A stretch of 32,470 nucleotides of DNA from Photobacterium alginatilyticum (GTDB taxonomy: Bacteria; Pseudomonadota; Gammaproteobacteria; Enterobacterales; Vibrionaceae), in NCBI RefSeq assembly GCF_009910675.1, contig NZ_RSEJ01000044.1:1-32470 (forward strand), read 5' to 3'. Each line of letters begins with the position of its first letter. The first letter of the stretch is position 1. The translations under genes were made by a program, and so were the position numbers. Of this stretch, positions 22,581 through 30,976 are shown piece after piece. The notes under the pieces are model-generated. The model did not search any database, was not told the DNA's origin, and worked only from the letters and a program-made list of their open reading frames with translations.

Positions 22581-22760
22581 TTACTCCTCAACTTTAACCA
22601 TGTAGTAAACTTTGTTGATCATGCCGCGTACGCAAGCAGTATCTTCAAGTTCAACAGTGTGGTTGATGCGACGAAGGCCCAAGCCACGCAAAGTAGCTTT
22701 ATGCTTCGGCAAACGACCGATAGAGCTCTTTGTCTGTGTTACTTTAATAGTCTTAGCCAT
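22581..22760 (-). CDS. rpmD: 50S ribosomal protein L30
   Basis: 59 residues by direct translation, starting MAKTIKVTQTKSSIGRLP and ending YYMVKVEE. GLGLRRINHTVELED and VRGMINKV are the L30 signature. The gene lies 5 nt after rpsE and 5 nt before rplO. It is a peripheral 50S protein that needs no rRNA assembly partner of its own. Confidence 0.96.
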   Translation of the reverse strand: MAKTIKVTQTKSSIGRLPKHKATLRGLGLRRINHTVELEDTACVRGMINKVYYMVKVEE

Positions 22761-22765
22761 GTCGA

Positions 22766-23263
22766 TTACTCCAGAATTTCTTTAACAGAAAGACCACGCT
22801 TAGCAGCGATCATCTCTGGAGAGTTCATGCCGCTCAAACCATCAATTGTCGCGCGAACGATGTTGATTGGGTTTGTTGAGCCGTATGCTTTAGCTAGTAC
22901 GTTGCGAACACCCGCAACCTCTAGCACTGCACGCATTGCACCGCCGGCGATGATACCAGTACCTTCTGATGCAGGCTGCATGTACACTTTAGAACCAGTG
23001 TGGCGACCTTTAACAGCGTGGTGTAGCGTACCGTCGTTAAGCGCTACTGTAACCATGTTACGGCGTGCTTTTTCCATCGCTTTCTGGATTGCAGCAGGTA
23101 CTTCACGTGCCTTACCGTAACCAAAACCGATGCGACCGTTACCGTCACCAACTACAGTTAGTGCAGTAAAGCTGAAAATGCGACCACCTTTAACCGTCTT
23201 AGATACACGGTTAACAGCGATCAGCTTTTCATTCAAATCTGATTGAGTTTTTTCGTTAGCCAT
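22766..23263 (-). CDS. rpsE: 30S ribosomal protein S5
   Basis: 165 residues. KLIAVNRVSKTVKGGRIFSF and GNGRIGFGYGKAREVPAAIQ form the N-terminal dsRNA-binding fold; GTGIIAGGAMRAVLEVAGV is the C-terminal signature. S5 lines the mRNA entry channel and affects decoding accuracy. It is 12 nt after rplR in the spc operon. Confidence 0.98.
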   Translation of the reverse strand: MANEKTQSDLNEKLIAVNRVSKTVKGGRIFSFTALTVVGDGNGRIGFGYGKAREVPAAIQKAMEKARRNMVTVALNDGTLHHAVKGRHTGSKVYMQPASEGTGIIAGGAMRAVLEVAGVRNVLAKAYGSTNPINIVRATIDGLSGMNSPEMIAAKRGLSVKEILE

Positions 23264-23275
23264 CTTCCGCCTACC

Positions 23276-23629
23276 TTAGAATTTCAGACCAGCTTCACGA
23301 GCAGCTTCTGCTAGTGCAGCTACACGGCCGTGGTATTGGAAACCAGAACGATCGAATGCAACGTTAGAGATGCCTTTTTCAATCGCGCGCTCAGCAATAG
23401 CTTTACCTACAGCTGCAGCAGCGTCTTTGTTACCAGTACTCTTAACCTGCTCGCGAATCGCTTTTTCTACGGTAGAAGCGGCAGCGATAACCTCAGAGCC
23501 ATTTGGTGCGATTACCTGAGCGTACACGTGACGTGGAGTACGGTGTACAACTAGGCGAGTTGCGCCCAGTTCAGCAATCTTACGACGTGCTCGGGTCGCA
23601 CGACGGATACGAGATGCTTTCTTATCCAT
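23276..23629 (-). CDS. rplR: 50S ribosomal protein L18
   Basis: 117 residues, standard length. MDKKASRIRRATRARRKI at the start, TRLVVHRTPRHVYAQVIAPN, and the C-terminal FDRSGFQYHGRVAALAEAAR identify L18, which binds 5S rRNA with L5 and L25 in the central protuberance. It is 9 nt after rplF. Confidence 0.98.
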   Translation of the reverse strand: MDKKASRIRRATRARRKIAELGATRLVVHRTPRHVYAQVIAPNGSEVIAAASTVEKAIREQVKSTGNKDAAAAVGKAIAERAIEKGISNVAFDRSGFQYHGRVAALAEAAREAGLKF

Positions 23630-23638
23630 AGTGTTACC

Positions 23639-24172
23639 TTACTTCTTCTTAGCTTCTTTAGTACGCACGACTTCGTCGGCGTAACGAACACCTTTACCTT
23701 TATAAGGTTCAGGGCTACGGTAAGCGCGAATATCAGCCGCAACTTGACCAATCACCTGCTTATCAGTACCAGTTAGTACGATTTCAGTTTGAGATGGACA
23801 CTCTGCTTTAATACCGGCTGGTAGTTCATGCGCAACTGGGTGCGAGAAGCCTAGGGTTAGGTTAACAGTCGAACCAGCAACGTTCGCACGGTAACCAACA
23901 CCTTTCAGAGTAAGCTTCTTAGTAAAGCCTTCAGTAACACCAACAACCATGTTGTTAACTAGTGCACGAGCAGTACCTGCCTGTGCCCAAGCCTTTTCGA
24001 ATCCTTCACGAGGACCGAAAGTGATGGTGTTCTCTTCCTGGGACAATACAACTGCTTCGTTGATAACGCGAACTAGTTCGCCTTTACCACCTTTAACAGT
24101 GATTTCCTGACCGTTAAGTTTAACTTCTACGCCGGCAGGAATAACTACAGGTGCTTTTGCAACACGAGACAT
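23639..24172 (-). CDS. rplF: 50S ribosomal protein L6
   Basis: 177 residues, standard length, built of two related domains. Starts MSRVAKAPVVIPAGVEVKLN; ends with the universally conserved RSPEPYKGKGVRYADEVVRT (about 152-171), which touches the factor-binding region of 23S rRNA. It is 12 nt after rpsH. Confidence 0.98.
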   Translation of the reverse strand: MSRVAKAPVVIPAGVEVKLNGQEITVKGGKGELVRVINEAVVLSQEENTITFGPREGFEKAWAQAGTARALVNNMVVGVTEGFTKKLTLKGVGYRANVAGSTVNLTLGFSHPVAHELPAGIKAECPSQTEIVLTGTDKQVIGQVAADIRAYRSPEPYKGKGVRYADEVVRTKEAKKK

Positions 24173-24184
24173 TTCCTACTCCTA

Positions 24185-24577
24185 TTATGCTACGTAGCAG
24201 ATAATCTCACCGCCAAGACCCGCTTTGCGAGCAGCGCGGTCGGTCATAAGACCCTTGGAAGTGGATACAACAGCAATACCAAGGCCACCCATCACTGATG
24301 GTAGAGCATCTTTTTTCTTGTAGATGCGCAGACCAGGACGTGATACACGTTGGATTTGCTCGATAACTGGGTTCGCTTCGAAGTACTTAAGAGTAACTTC
24401 TAGCTCAGGCTTAACTTCACCGATAACAGTGTAGTCAGCCACGAAACCTTCTTCTTTTAGAAGAGCTGCGATAGCAACTTTCATCTTAGAAGATGGCATT
24501 TTAACAGCAACTTTTTTCGCTGCCTGACCGTTACGAAGACGGGTCAGCATATCCGAAATCGGATCTTGCATGCTCAT
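24185..24577 (-). CDS. rpsH: 30S ribosomal protein S8
   Basis: 130 residues, standard length. MSMQDPISDMLTRLRNGQ at the start and VISTSKGLMTDRAARK-like VVSTSKGLMTDRAARKAGLG at the end. S8 is a primary 16S binder and, in E. coli, represses the spc operon by binding mRNA near rplE. It is 35 nt after rpsN, a larger gap than its neighbours show. Confidence 0.98.
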   Translation of the reverse strand: MSMQDPISDMLTRLRNGQAAKKVAVKMPSSKMKVAIAALLKEEGFVADYTVIGEVKPELEVTLKYFEANPVIEQIQRVSRPGLRIYKKKDALPSVMGGLGIAVVSTSKGLMTDRAARKAGLGGEIICYVA

Positions 24578-24612
24578 AAGTCAATACTCCGTGATTCTAA
24601 TTTGGCAACTAA

Positions 24613-24918
24613 TTACCAGCTAGCCTTACGTAGACCCGGAATCTCGCCTTTCATGCAAGCTTCACGAACCTTGATACGGCATAGACCGAACTTACGTAGG
24701 TAGCCGTGTGGACGTCCAGTCTGGTTACAGCGATTACGCTGACGAGACTTCGCAGAATCACGTGGTAGTGACTGAAGTTTAAGCACTGCATTCCAGCGAT
24801 CTTCTTCAGACGCATTCACGTCACTAATTAGAGCTTTTAGCGCTGCACGCTTTTCAGCGAACTTTACTACAAGCTTGGCACGTTTAGCTTCGCGTGCCTT
24901 CATTGATTCTTTAGCCAT
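24613..24918 (-). CDS. rpsN: 30S ribosomal protein S14 (zinc-free long form)
   Basis: 101 residues, the long form without the CxxC zinc ribbon. Starts MAKESMKAREAKRAKLV; ends RPHGYLRKFGLCRIKVREAC ... PGLRKASW. S14 assembles late in the 30S head near S3 and S10. It is 15 nt after rplE. Confidence 0.97.
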   Translation of the reverse strand: MAKESMKAREAKRAKLVVKFAEKRAALKALISDVNASEEDRWNAVLKLQSLPRDSAKSRQRNRCNQTGRPHGYLRKFGLCRIKVREACMKGEIPGLRKASW

Positions 24919-24933
24919 TTGTAACCCTTACTT

Positions 24934-25473
24934 TTACTTACGGAATGGGAAGTTAAAAGCAGATAGTAGAGCGTGAGCTTCTTCGTCAGATTTCGCAGAT
25001 GTTGTGATAGTGATATCAAGACCACGTACACGATCTACTTTATCGTAATCGATTTCTGGGAAGATGATCTGCTCACGAACGCCCATGCTGTAGTTACCAC
25101 GACCATCGAATGATTTCGGGTTTAGACCACGGAAATCGCGAATACGAGGTACAGCAATTGAAATTAGACGCTCGAAGAAATCCCACATGCGTTCGCCACG
25201 TAGGGTTACTTTACAGCCAATAGGGTAGCCCTCACGGATCTTAAAGCCAGCAACAGACTTACGAGCTACAGTGATTAGCGGCTTCTGACCTGCAATAGCA
25301 GTCATGTCAGCAGCAGCATTCTCTAGAAGCTTCTTGTCGTTGATCGCTTCACCCACACCCATGTTAAGTGTGATTTTTTCGATCCTTGGGACTTGCATGA
25401 TACTCTGGTATTCGAACTTTTCAGCAAGTTCTTTAACTAGAGTCTCTTTGTAGTAATCATGCAGTTTCGCCAT
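24934..25473 (-). CDS. rplE: 50S ribosomal protein L5
   Basis: 179 residues, standard length. MAKLHDYYKETLVKELAEKF start, IEKITLNMGVGEAINDKK, the 5S-binding KSVAGFKIREGYPIGCKVTL, and FPEIDYDKVDRVRGLDITI. L5 bridges 5S rRNA to the ribosome and the 30S head. It is 17 nt after rplX, where E. coli carries the S8 regulatory site; the structure was not traced here. Confidence 0.98.
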   Translation of the reverse strand: MAKLHDYYKETLVKELAEKFEYQSIMQVPRIEKITLNMGVGEAINDKKLLENAAADMTAIAGQKPLITVARKSVAGFKIREGYPIGCKVTLRGERMWDFFERLISIAVPRIRDFRGLNPKSFDGRGNYSMGVREQIIFPEIDYDKVDRVRGLDITITTSAKSDEEAHALLSAFNFPFRK

Positions 25474-25490
25474 AGTGTACTACTCCAGAA

Positions 25491-25802
25491 TTACTTGATA
25501 GTTTCGCCAGTCGATTTGAAGAAACGAACTTTTTTGTCGTCTTCGAATCGGAAGCCTACACGGTCCGCTTTACCTTCACCGTTTACGATTGCAACATTTG
25601 AGGCGTCAATCGCAGCTTCTTGCTCTACGATGCCACCCTGAACACCCATTGCCGGAACCGGCTTCTGGTGTTTCTTAACCATGTTGATACCTTCAACGAT
25701 AACTTTACCGGTTGCTAGGACCTTAGTTACTTTACCTTTCTTACCTTTATCTTTACCGGTAAGAACGATAACTTCGTCGTTGCGACGGATTTTAGCTGCC
25801 AT
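25491..25802 (-). CDS. rplX: 50S ribosomal protein L24
   Basis: 103 residues. The N-terminal KOW motif DEVIVLTGKDKGKKGKVTKV and VEGINMVKKHQKP identify L24, an assembly-initiating 23S binder near the tunnel exit. It is 11 nt after rplN. About one residue shorter than the E. coli protein. Confidence 0.97.
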   Translation of the reverse strand: MAAKIRRNDEVIVLTGKDKGKKGKVTKVLATGKVIVEGINMVKKHQKPVPAMGVQGGIVEQEAAIDASNVAIVNGEGKADRVGFRFEDDKKVRFFKSTGETIK

Positions 25803-25813
25803 TTTGTTACTCC

Positions 25814-26185
25814 TTACAGTACTTCTGGCGCTAGTGATACGATTTTCATGAATTTCGCATTACGAAGTTCACGCGTCACTGGGCCAAAGATACGAGTACC
25901 GATCGGTTGCTCTGTAGTGTCGTTCAACAATACACAAGCATTACGGTCGAAGCGAATGACAGAGCCGTCTGGACGACGAACGCCTTTACGGGTGCGAACA
26001 ACCACCGCCTTCAGGACATCACCTTTCTTAACTTTACCGCGAGGAATTGCTTCTTTCACAGTAATCTTGATGATATCACCGATGTGTGCGTAACGGCGGT
26101 GAGAACCACCCAGAACCTTAATACACATTACGCGACGAGCGCCGGAGTTATCGGCTGCGTCAAGCGTACTTTGCATTTGGATCAT
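25814..26185 (-). CDS. rplN: 50S ribosomal protein L14
   Basis: 123 residues, first gene of the spc operon. MIQMQSTLDAADNSGARRVM, then GDIIKITVKEAIPRGKVKKG and the C-terminal PVTRELRNAKFMKIVSLAPE. L14 lies at the subunit interface (bridges with 16S helix 14). A leader with a promoter -10 and a hairpin precedes it. Confidence 0.98.
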   Translation of the reverse strand: MIQMQSTLDAADNSGARRVMCIKVLGGSHRRYAHIGDIIKITVKEAIPRGKVKKGDVLKAVVVRTRKGVRRPDGSVIRFDRNACVLLNDTTEQPIGTRIFGPVTRELRNAKFMKIVSLAPEVL

Positions 26186-26262
26186 GTTAGTGCTCCGCTT
26201 ATTTTAAACATCTGGACCCATCTCGGGTCGATAGGCCTTTTCTTCAAAGGCGGCGAATAATA
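26186..26262 (-). promoter_or_regulatory. spc operon promoter and leader
   Basis: On the minus strand GTGTTATTATTCGCCGCC carries a -10 TATTAT (26257-26262) followed by a GC-rich discriminator, in the same context as the E. coli spc promoter. I see no good -35 at normal spacing. A hairpin GACCC-GAGAT-GGGTC follows in the leader (about 26216-26230). Confidence 0.5.
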
Positions 26263-26288
26263 ACACCATTTTCGACCGATGGGTAGAC

Positions 26289-26323
26289 AAAAAATAAACG
26301 GCCCCAAATTTTTTTCGGGGCCG
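26289..26323 (-). terminator. S10 operon terminator
   Basis: Stem CGGCCCC (26299-26305) and GGGGCCG (26317-26323) with an A/T loop. On the minus strand it is followed by TTTATTTTTT. It lies 27 nt past rpsQ and separates the S10 from the spc operon. Confidence 0.85.
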
Positions 26324-26349
26324 CTGTATTAATTAGTTGCTAAGTTCGC

Positions 26350-26604
26350 TTATACGCGAGCTTTTTCAACTACACGTACCAGTGTCCAAGACTTAGTCTT
26401 AGACATTGGACGGCACTCACGAATCTCAACAGTGTCGCCTAGGCCACACTCGTTGTTTTCGTCATGTGCGTGAAGTTTAGTCGTGCGAGTGATGTACTTA
26501 CCGTAGATCGGGTGCTTCACTTTACGCTCGATTGCAACAACAATAGACTTGTCGCCTTTGTCGCTAACAACACGACCAAGCTGAGTACGAATTTGTTCGC
26601 TCAT
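26350..26604 (-). CDS. rpsQ: 30S ribosomal protein S17
   Basis: 84 residues, last gene of the S10 operon. MSEQIRTQLGRVVSDKGDKS, then VKHPIYGKYITRTTKLHAHD and GDTVEIRECRPMSKTKSWTL are diagnostic. An OB-fold primary 16S binder. Its ATG overlaps the rpmC stop by one base (TAATG); an intrinsic terminator follows. Confidence 0.98.
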   Translation of the reverse strand: MSEQIRTQLGRVVSDKGDKSIVVAIERKVKHPIYGKYITRTTKLHAHDENNECGLGDTVEIRECRPMSKTKSWTLVRVVEKARV

Positions 26605-26795
26605 TATGCGCCAGCCTTCTCAGTCAGAACGGTTTTAACACGTGCGATATCGCGACGTACAGCTTTTAGAGTGTGAGTCTGCTGTAGTTGACCAGTCGCA
26701 GCCTGCATGCGCAGGTTGAACTGTTCACGTAGCAGGTTCACAAGCTCAGCATTCAGTTCTTCAACGCTTTTAGCGCGCAGATCTTGTGCGTTCAT
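26604..26795 (-). CDS. rpmC: 50S ribosomal protein L29
   Basis: 63 residues from the ATG at 26795 (a GTG one codon upstream is an in-frame artefact). MNAQDLRAKSVEELNAEL and REQFNLRMQAATGQLQQTH identify L29, a helical hairpin at the tunnel exit that docks SRP and trigger factor. The start overlaps the rplP stop by one base (TGATG). Confidence 0.96.
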   Translation of the reverse strand: MNAQDLRAKSVEELNAELVNLLREQFNLRMQAATGQLQQTHTLKAVRRDIARVKTVLTEKAGA

Positions 26796-27205
26796 CACAT
26801 CACCGCCTTATTTACGAATGTAGTCTTGATAGGTAGCTTACGTGCAGCAAGTTTGAATGCTTCACGAGCTAGTTCTTCAGGAACACCATCCATCTCATAT
26901 AGAACCTTACCTGGTTGAATCTGTGCAACCCAGTACTCTACGTTACCTTTACCTTTACCTTGACGAACTTCAAGAGGCTTAGATGTGATAGGTTTGTCTG
27001 GGAAGATACGGATCCAGATTTGGCCCTGACGTTTGATATGACGAGTCATAGCACGACGAGCTGCTTCGATCTGGCGAGCAGTAATACGGCCACGGCCAAC
27101 TGCTTTAAGACCAAATGAACCGAAGCTTACATCAGTACCGTTCGCTAGACCGCGGTTACGACCTTTAAAAGTCTTGCGGAATTTAGTGCGTTTAGGTTGC
27201 AGCAT
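26795..27205 (-). CDS. rplP: 50S ribosomal protein L16
   Basis: 136 residues from the ATG at 27205; a TTG one codon earlier would give the extra Met of a naive call. MLQPKRTKFRKTFKGRNRG, then RGRITARQIEAARRAMTRHI and IRIFPDKPITSKPLEVRQGK. L16 contacts A-site tRNA and is needed for peptidyl transfer. It is 11 nt after rpsC. Confidence 0.97.
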   Translation of the reverse strand: MLQPKRTKFRKTFKGRNRGLANGTDVSFGSFGLKAVGRGRITARQIEAARRAMTRHIKRQGQIWIRIFPDKPITSKPLEVRQGKGKGNVEYWVAQIQPGKVLYEMDGVPEELAREAFKLAARKLPIKTTFVNKAVM

Positions 27206-27216
27206 CAATAAACTCC

Positions 27217-27906
27217 TTATTTACGGCTTTTGCGCTGCTTCTTAGGCTTGTCAGCCTTAGGCTCTTCAATTGGCATACCGCCTAGAACTTCACCTTTGAA
27301 GATCCAAACTTTAACGCCGATTACACCGTATTGGGTGTGAGCCGAAGAAGTTGCGTAATCAATGTCAGCACGAAGAGTGTGTAGAGGTACACGACCTTCA
27401 CGGTACCACTCAGAACGTGCGATTTCAGCGCCGCCTAGACGACCGCTTACTTCAACCTTGATACCTTTAGCGCCAAGACGCATAGCGTTCTGAACTGCAC
27501 GCTTCATAGCGCGACGGAACATAACACGACGCTCTAGCTGAGACGAAATGCTGTCTGCAACTAGTTGACCGTCTAGCTCTGGCTTACGTACTTCAGCGAT
27601 GTTGATCTGAGCTGGAACACCAGCGATCTTAGCAACGCGAGCGCGTAGTTTCTCTACGTCTTCACCTTTCTTACCGATAACAACGCCTGGACGAGCAGTG
27701 TGAATAGTCACACGGATGCTCTTAGCAGGACGCTCGATAACGATGCGTGATAGAGACGCTTTTTTCAGTTCTTTAGTAAGGAACTGACGTACCTTGAAGT
27801 CGCCGTCTAGGTTGTCAGCGAACTCTTGGCTGTTAGCAAACCAAGTGGTATTCCAAGGCTTAACGATGCCAAGACGAATACCATTAGGATGTACTTTTTG
27901 ACCCAT
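27217..27906 (-). CDS. rpsC: 30S ribosomal protein S3
   Basis: 229 residues. MGQKVHPNGIRLGIVKPWN start; KH domain with PGVVIGKKGEDVEKLRARV; C-terminal half with GRLGGAEIARSEWYREGRVP and TQYGVIGVKVWIFKGE. S3 forms the mRNA entry helicase with S4 and S5. The tail is lysine-rich (DKPKKQRKSRK). It is 19 nt after rplV. Confidence 0.98.
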   Translation of the reverse strand: MGQKVHPNGIRLGIVKPWNTTWFANSQEFADNLDGDFKVRQFLTKELKKASLSRIVIERPAKSIRVTIHTARPGVVIGKKGEDVEKLRARVAKIAGVPAQINIAEVRKPELDGQLVADSISSQLERRVMFRRAMKRAVQNAMRLGAKGIKVEVSGRLGGAEIARSEWYREGRVPLHTLRADIDYATSSAHTQYGVIGVKVWIFKGEVLGGMPIEEPKADKPKKQRKSRK

Positions 27907-27925
27907 TGCTTTCTCTCCTAGTCTC

Positions 27926-28258
27926 TTAGCGGTCTGCTACAACAACAGTGATGTGGCTAGAACGCTTCAAGATGCGATCGGCACGGCCTTTAGCACGAGG
28001 CATAATACGCTTCATGGTAGGACCTTCGTCAACGAAGATTTTAGCTACTGATAGATCATCAATATCTGCGCCTTCGTTGTGTTCTGCGTTAGCGATAGCT
28101 GACTCTAGAACTTTCTTGATTAGATCAGCAGCTTTCTTGTTGCTGAACTGAAGAATTTCTAGAGCTTGAGCAACTGGCTTACCGCGCAGTTGATCAGCAA
28201 CCAAACGAGCTTTCTGCGGTGAGATGCGAGCAAAGCGATGTTTAGCGATAGCTTCCAT
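27926..28258 (-). CDS. rplV: 50S ribosomal protein L22
   Basis: 110 residues, standard length. MEAIAKHRFARISPQKARLV, then GKPVAQALEILQFSNKKAA, and the tunnel-lining beta-hairpin DEGPTMKRIMPRAKGRADRI (about 79-98), the macrolide-resistance region. It is 14 nt after rpsS. Confidence 0.98.
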   Translation of the reverse strand: MEAIAKHRFARISPQKARLVADQLRGKPVAQALEILQFSNKKAADLIKKVLESAIANAEHNEGADIDDLSVAKIFVDEGPTMKRIMPRAKGRADRILKRSSHITVVVADR

Positions 28259-28272
28259 TACCTATACTCCTC

Positions 28273-28551
28273 TTAGCGCTTCTTAGCTTTCTTATCCGCA
28301 GCGTGGCCACGGTAAGTGCGTGTTGGTGCAAATTCGCCTAGCTTGTGACCGATCATTTCTTCAGAAACGAAAACAGGAACGTGCTGACGACCATTATGGA
28401 CAGCGATGGTCAAACCGATCATCTGAGGGATGATCATTGAGCGACGGGACCAAGTCTTAACAGGCTTTTTGTCACCGCTTTCCACCGCTTTCTCTACCTT
28501 CTTCAGCAAGTGCAGGTCAATAAAAGGACCTTTCTTGAGAGAACGTGGCAT
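28273..28551 (-). CDS. rpsS: 30S ribosomal protein S19
   Basis: 92 residues, standard length. MPRSLKKGPFIDLHLLKKVE, then TWSRRSMIIPQMIGLTIAVH and GHKLGEFAPTRTYRGHAADK. S19 is in the 30S head with S13, near the A site. It is 20 nt after rplB. Confidence 0.98.
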   Translation of the reverse strand: MPRSLKKGPFIDLHLLKKVEKAVESGDKKPVKTWSRRSMIIPQMIGLTIAVHNGRQHVPVFVSEEMIGHKLGEFAPTRTYRGHAADKKAKKR

Positions 28552-28571
28552 GGCTTATCCTCTGATATATA

Positions 28572-29396
28572 TTACTTATTACGACGACGTACGATGTACT
28601 TGTCGGTACGCTTGTTCTTACGAGTCTTGTAACCCTTAGTAGGAACACCCCAAGGTGTAACTGGGTGACGACCGCCTGATGTACGACCTTCACCACCACC
28701 GTGTGGGTGATCAACTGGGTTCATTACAACACCACGGACAGTTGGACGAACACCGCGCCAGCGTGAAGCACCAGCTTTACCTAGCTCACGTAGCATGTGT
28801 TCTGCATTACCAACTTCACCAAGGGTCGCACGACCTTCAGAAAGCACTTTACGCATTTCACCAGAACGTAGACGTAGAGTCACATAAGTGCCTGCACGTG
28901 CAACGATCTGAGCGTATGCACCAGCTGAACGAGCCAGCTGAGCACCTTTACCAGGCTTAAGCTCAACACAGTGTACTGTTGAACCTACTGGGATGTTGCG
29001 CATTGGTAGAGTGTTACCAACTTTGATAGCAGCATCTGCGCCAGACTGGATGGTATCACCCGCCTGAAGACCTTTAGGTGCGATGATGTAGCGGCGCTCA
29101 CCGTCTGCGTACAGAACTAGAGCAATGTTTGCGCTACGGTTTGGATCGTATTCAAGACGCTCAACTTTCGCTGGGATACCATCTTTAGTACGCTTGAAGT
29201 CAATCATACGGTAGTGTTGTTTGTTACCACCACCGATGTGACGTACTGTGATACGACCGTTATTGTTACGACCACCTGACTTAGATTTTTTCTCTAGTAG
29301 AGGTGCGTACGGCTTACCCTTATGCAGGTCAGAGTTAACCACTTTAACTACGTGGCGACGACCTGGGGAAGTCGGCTTACATTTTACAATAGCCAT
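28572..29396 (-). CDS. rplB: 50S ribosomal protein L2
   Basis: 274 residues. MAIVKCKPTSPGRRHVVKVV, then GRNNNGRITVRHIGGGNKQH and the C-terminal NPVDHPHGGGEGRTSGGRHP with the His near the peptidyl-transferase centre. L2 is required for subunit association and 50S activity. It is 18 nt after rplW. Confidence 0.98.
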   Translation of the reverse strand: MAIVKCKPTSPGRRHVVKVVNSDLHKGKPYAPLLEKKSKSGGRNNNGRITVRHIGGGNKQHYRMIDFKRTKDGIPAKVERLEYDPNRSANIALVLYADGERRYIIAPKGLQAGDTIQSGADAAIKVGNTLPMRNIPVGSTVHCVELKPGKGAQLARSAGAYAQIVARAGTYVTLRLRSGEMRKVLSEGRATLGEVGNAEHMLRELGKAGASRWRGVRPTVRGVVMNPVDHPHGGGEGRTSGGRHPVTPWGVPTKGYKTRKNKRTDKYIVRRRNK

Positions 29397-29414
29397 TCTT
29401 CTTTGCTCCTAGCC

Positions 29415-29717
29415 TTACTCTGCACTACCAGCGAAGTCGATGTCTTGACCTTCTTTCAAGATAACATACGCTTTTTTCCAGTCGCTACGACGGCCTTCAC
29501 GCATACCTTGACGCTTGGTCTTACCCTTGGCTACAAGAGTATTTACAGACTTAACTTCAACCTCGAACAGTTTTTCAACTGCTGCTTTGATCTCTTTCTT
29601 AGTTGCTGTCATAGCTACTTTGAATACGATAGTGTTACCGTTTTCTGCAGCCATTGTCGCTTTTTCAGAGATGTGCGGAGCACGTAGAACTTTTAGAATA
29701 CGCTCTTCAGTGATCAT
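29415..29717 (-). CDS. rplW: 50S ribosomal protein L23
   Basis: 100 residues. MITEERILKVLRAPHISEKA, NTIVFKVAMTATKKEIKAAV and VKSVNTLVAKGKTKRQGMRE identify L23, the tunnel-exit docking protein for trigger factor and SRP. Its ATG overlaps the rplD stop (ATGA), indicating translational coupling. Confidence 0.98.
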   Translation of the reverse strand: MITEERILKVLRAPHISEKATMAAENGNTIVFKVAMTATKKEIKAAVEKLFEVEVKSVNTLVAKGKTKRQGMREGRRSDWKKAYVILKEGQDIDFAGSAE

Positions 29718-30316
29718 GCTAGCATCTCCTCAACTTGCTTAACTGCTTCAGCAGTCATCACAACTTTATCGAAAGCAATCAGGCTAACTGGGTCAATTGC
29801 CGCAGCGTCACGTACGTCTACTTTGTAGAGGTTACGTGCAGCCAGGAATAGATTTTCATCTAGATCGCCAGTTACGATTAGAGCATCAGTAAGCTCAAGC
29901 TCTTTCAGCTTAGCTACTAGCTCTTTAGTTTTAGGTGCTTCTACAGAGAAGTTATCAACAACGATTAGACGCTCTTGACGAACTAGCTCAGAAAGAATGC
30001 TCTTCATAGCACCACGGTACATTTTCTTGTTAACTTTCTGGCTGTGGTCCTGTGGACGAGCAGCGAAAGTTACACCACCTGTACGCCATAGTGGGCTACG
30101 GATTGTACCTGCACGAGCGCGGCCTGTACCTTTCTGGCGCCATGGTTTAGCACCACCACCAGAAACGTCAGAACGAGTTTTCTGAGCACGTGTACCTTGA
30201 CGAGCACCTGCTGCGTAAGCAACAACTACCTGATGTACAAGCGCTTCATTGAAATCACGCCCAAAAGTAGTTTCGGAGACAGTTAGCGCATCAGCGCCTT
30301 TGACTACCAATTCCAT
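29714..30316 (-). CDS. rplD: 50S ribosomal protein L4
   Basis: 200 residues. The extended tunnel loop KTRSDVSGGGAKPWRQKGTG and RAGTIRSPLWRTGGVTF is diagnostic (about 44-80). In E. coli L4 also represses the S10 operon by attenuating transcription and translation at its leader; hairpins upstream of rpsJ suit that role here. It is 16 nt after rplC. Confidence 0.98.
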   Translation of the reverse strand: MELVVKGADALTVSETTFGRDFNEALVHQVVVAYAAGARQGTRAQKTRSDVSGGGAKPWRQKGTGRARAGTIRSPLWRTGGVTFAARPQDHSQKVNKKMYRGAMKSILSELVRQERLIVVDNFSVEAPKTKELVAKLKELELTDALIVTGDLDENLFLAARNLYKVDVRDAAAIDPVSLIAFDKVVMTAEAVKQVEEMLA

Positions 30317-30332
30317 TACTAACTCCTTGACG

Positions 30333-30962
30333 TTACGCTTTAACAGCTGGTTTTACGATCACGTTGCCACCTGTAGCACCTGGTACTGCACCTTTAATAA
30401 GAAGCAGATTGCGCTCAGCGTCAACACGTACGATCTCTAGGTTTTGAGTCGTTACACGCTCAGCACCCATGTGACCAGCCATTTTCTTGCCTTTAAATAC
30501 GCGACCTGGAGTTTGACATTGGCCAATTGAACCCGGAGCACGGTGAGACAAGGAGTTACCATGGGTCATATCTTGAGTACGGAAGTTCCAGCGCTTAACG
30601 CCACCCTGGAAGCCTTTACCCTTAGATGTACCAGTAACGTCTACTTTTTTGATGTCATTGAAAAGTTCAACGTTTAGCTCAGCGCCAACAGCAAACTCTT
30701 CATTGTTTTCTAGACGGAATTCCCAAAGACCGCGACCAGCTTCAACACCTGCTTTCGCAAAGTGGCCAGCTTCTGGCTTAGAAACACGGTTAGCTTTCTT
30801 AGTACCAGTAGTTACCTGGATTGCGTTGTAGCCGTCAGTTTCTACAGATTTAACCTGAGAAACGCGGTTTGCTTCAACTTCAACCACAGTTACTGGGATA
30901 GAAACGCCATCTTCGGTAAATACGCGGGTCATGCCCACTTTACGACCGATTAGACCAATCAT
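30333..30962 (-). CDS. rplC: 50S ribosomal protein L3
   Basis: 209 residues. MIGLIGRKVGMTRVFTEDGV start; VTGTSKGKGFQGGVKRWNFR; and RAPGSIGQCQTPGRVFKGKK with the conserved Gln that is methylated by PrmB in E. coli. L3 is an assembly initiator whose loop reaches the peptidyl-transferase centre. It is 14 nt after rpsJ. Confidence 0.98.
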   Translation of the reverse strand: MIGLIGRKVGMTRVFTEDGVSIPVTVVEVEANRVSQVKSVETDGYNAIQVTTGTKKANRVSKPEAGHFAKAGVEAGRGLWEFRLENNEEFAVGAELNVELFNDIKKVDVTGTSKGKGFQGGVKRWNFRTQDMTHGNSLSHRAPGSIGQCQTPGRVFKGKKMAGHMGAERVTTQNLEIVRVDAERNLLLIKGAVPGATGGNVIVKPAVKA

Positions 30963-30976
30963 TCTCTTATCTCCCC

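Noticed and set aside
22659..23120. 153-codon ORF opposite rpsE
   Set aside because: Antisense shadow of a ribosomal protein gene.
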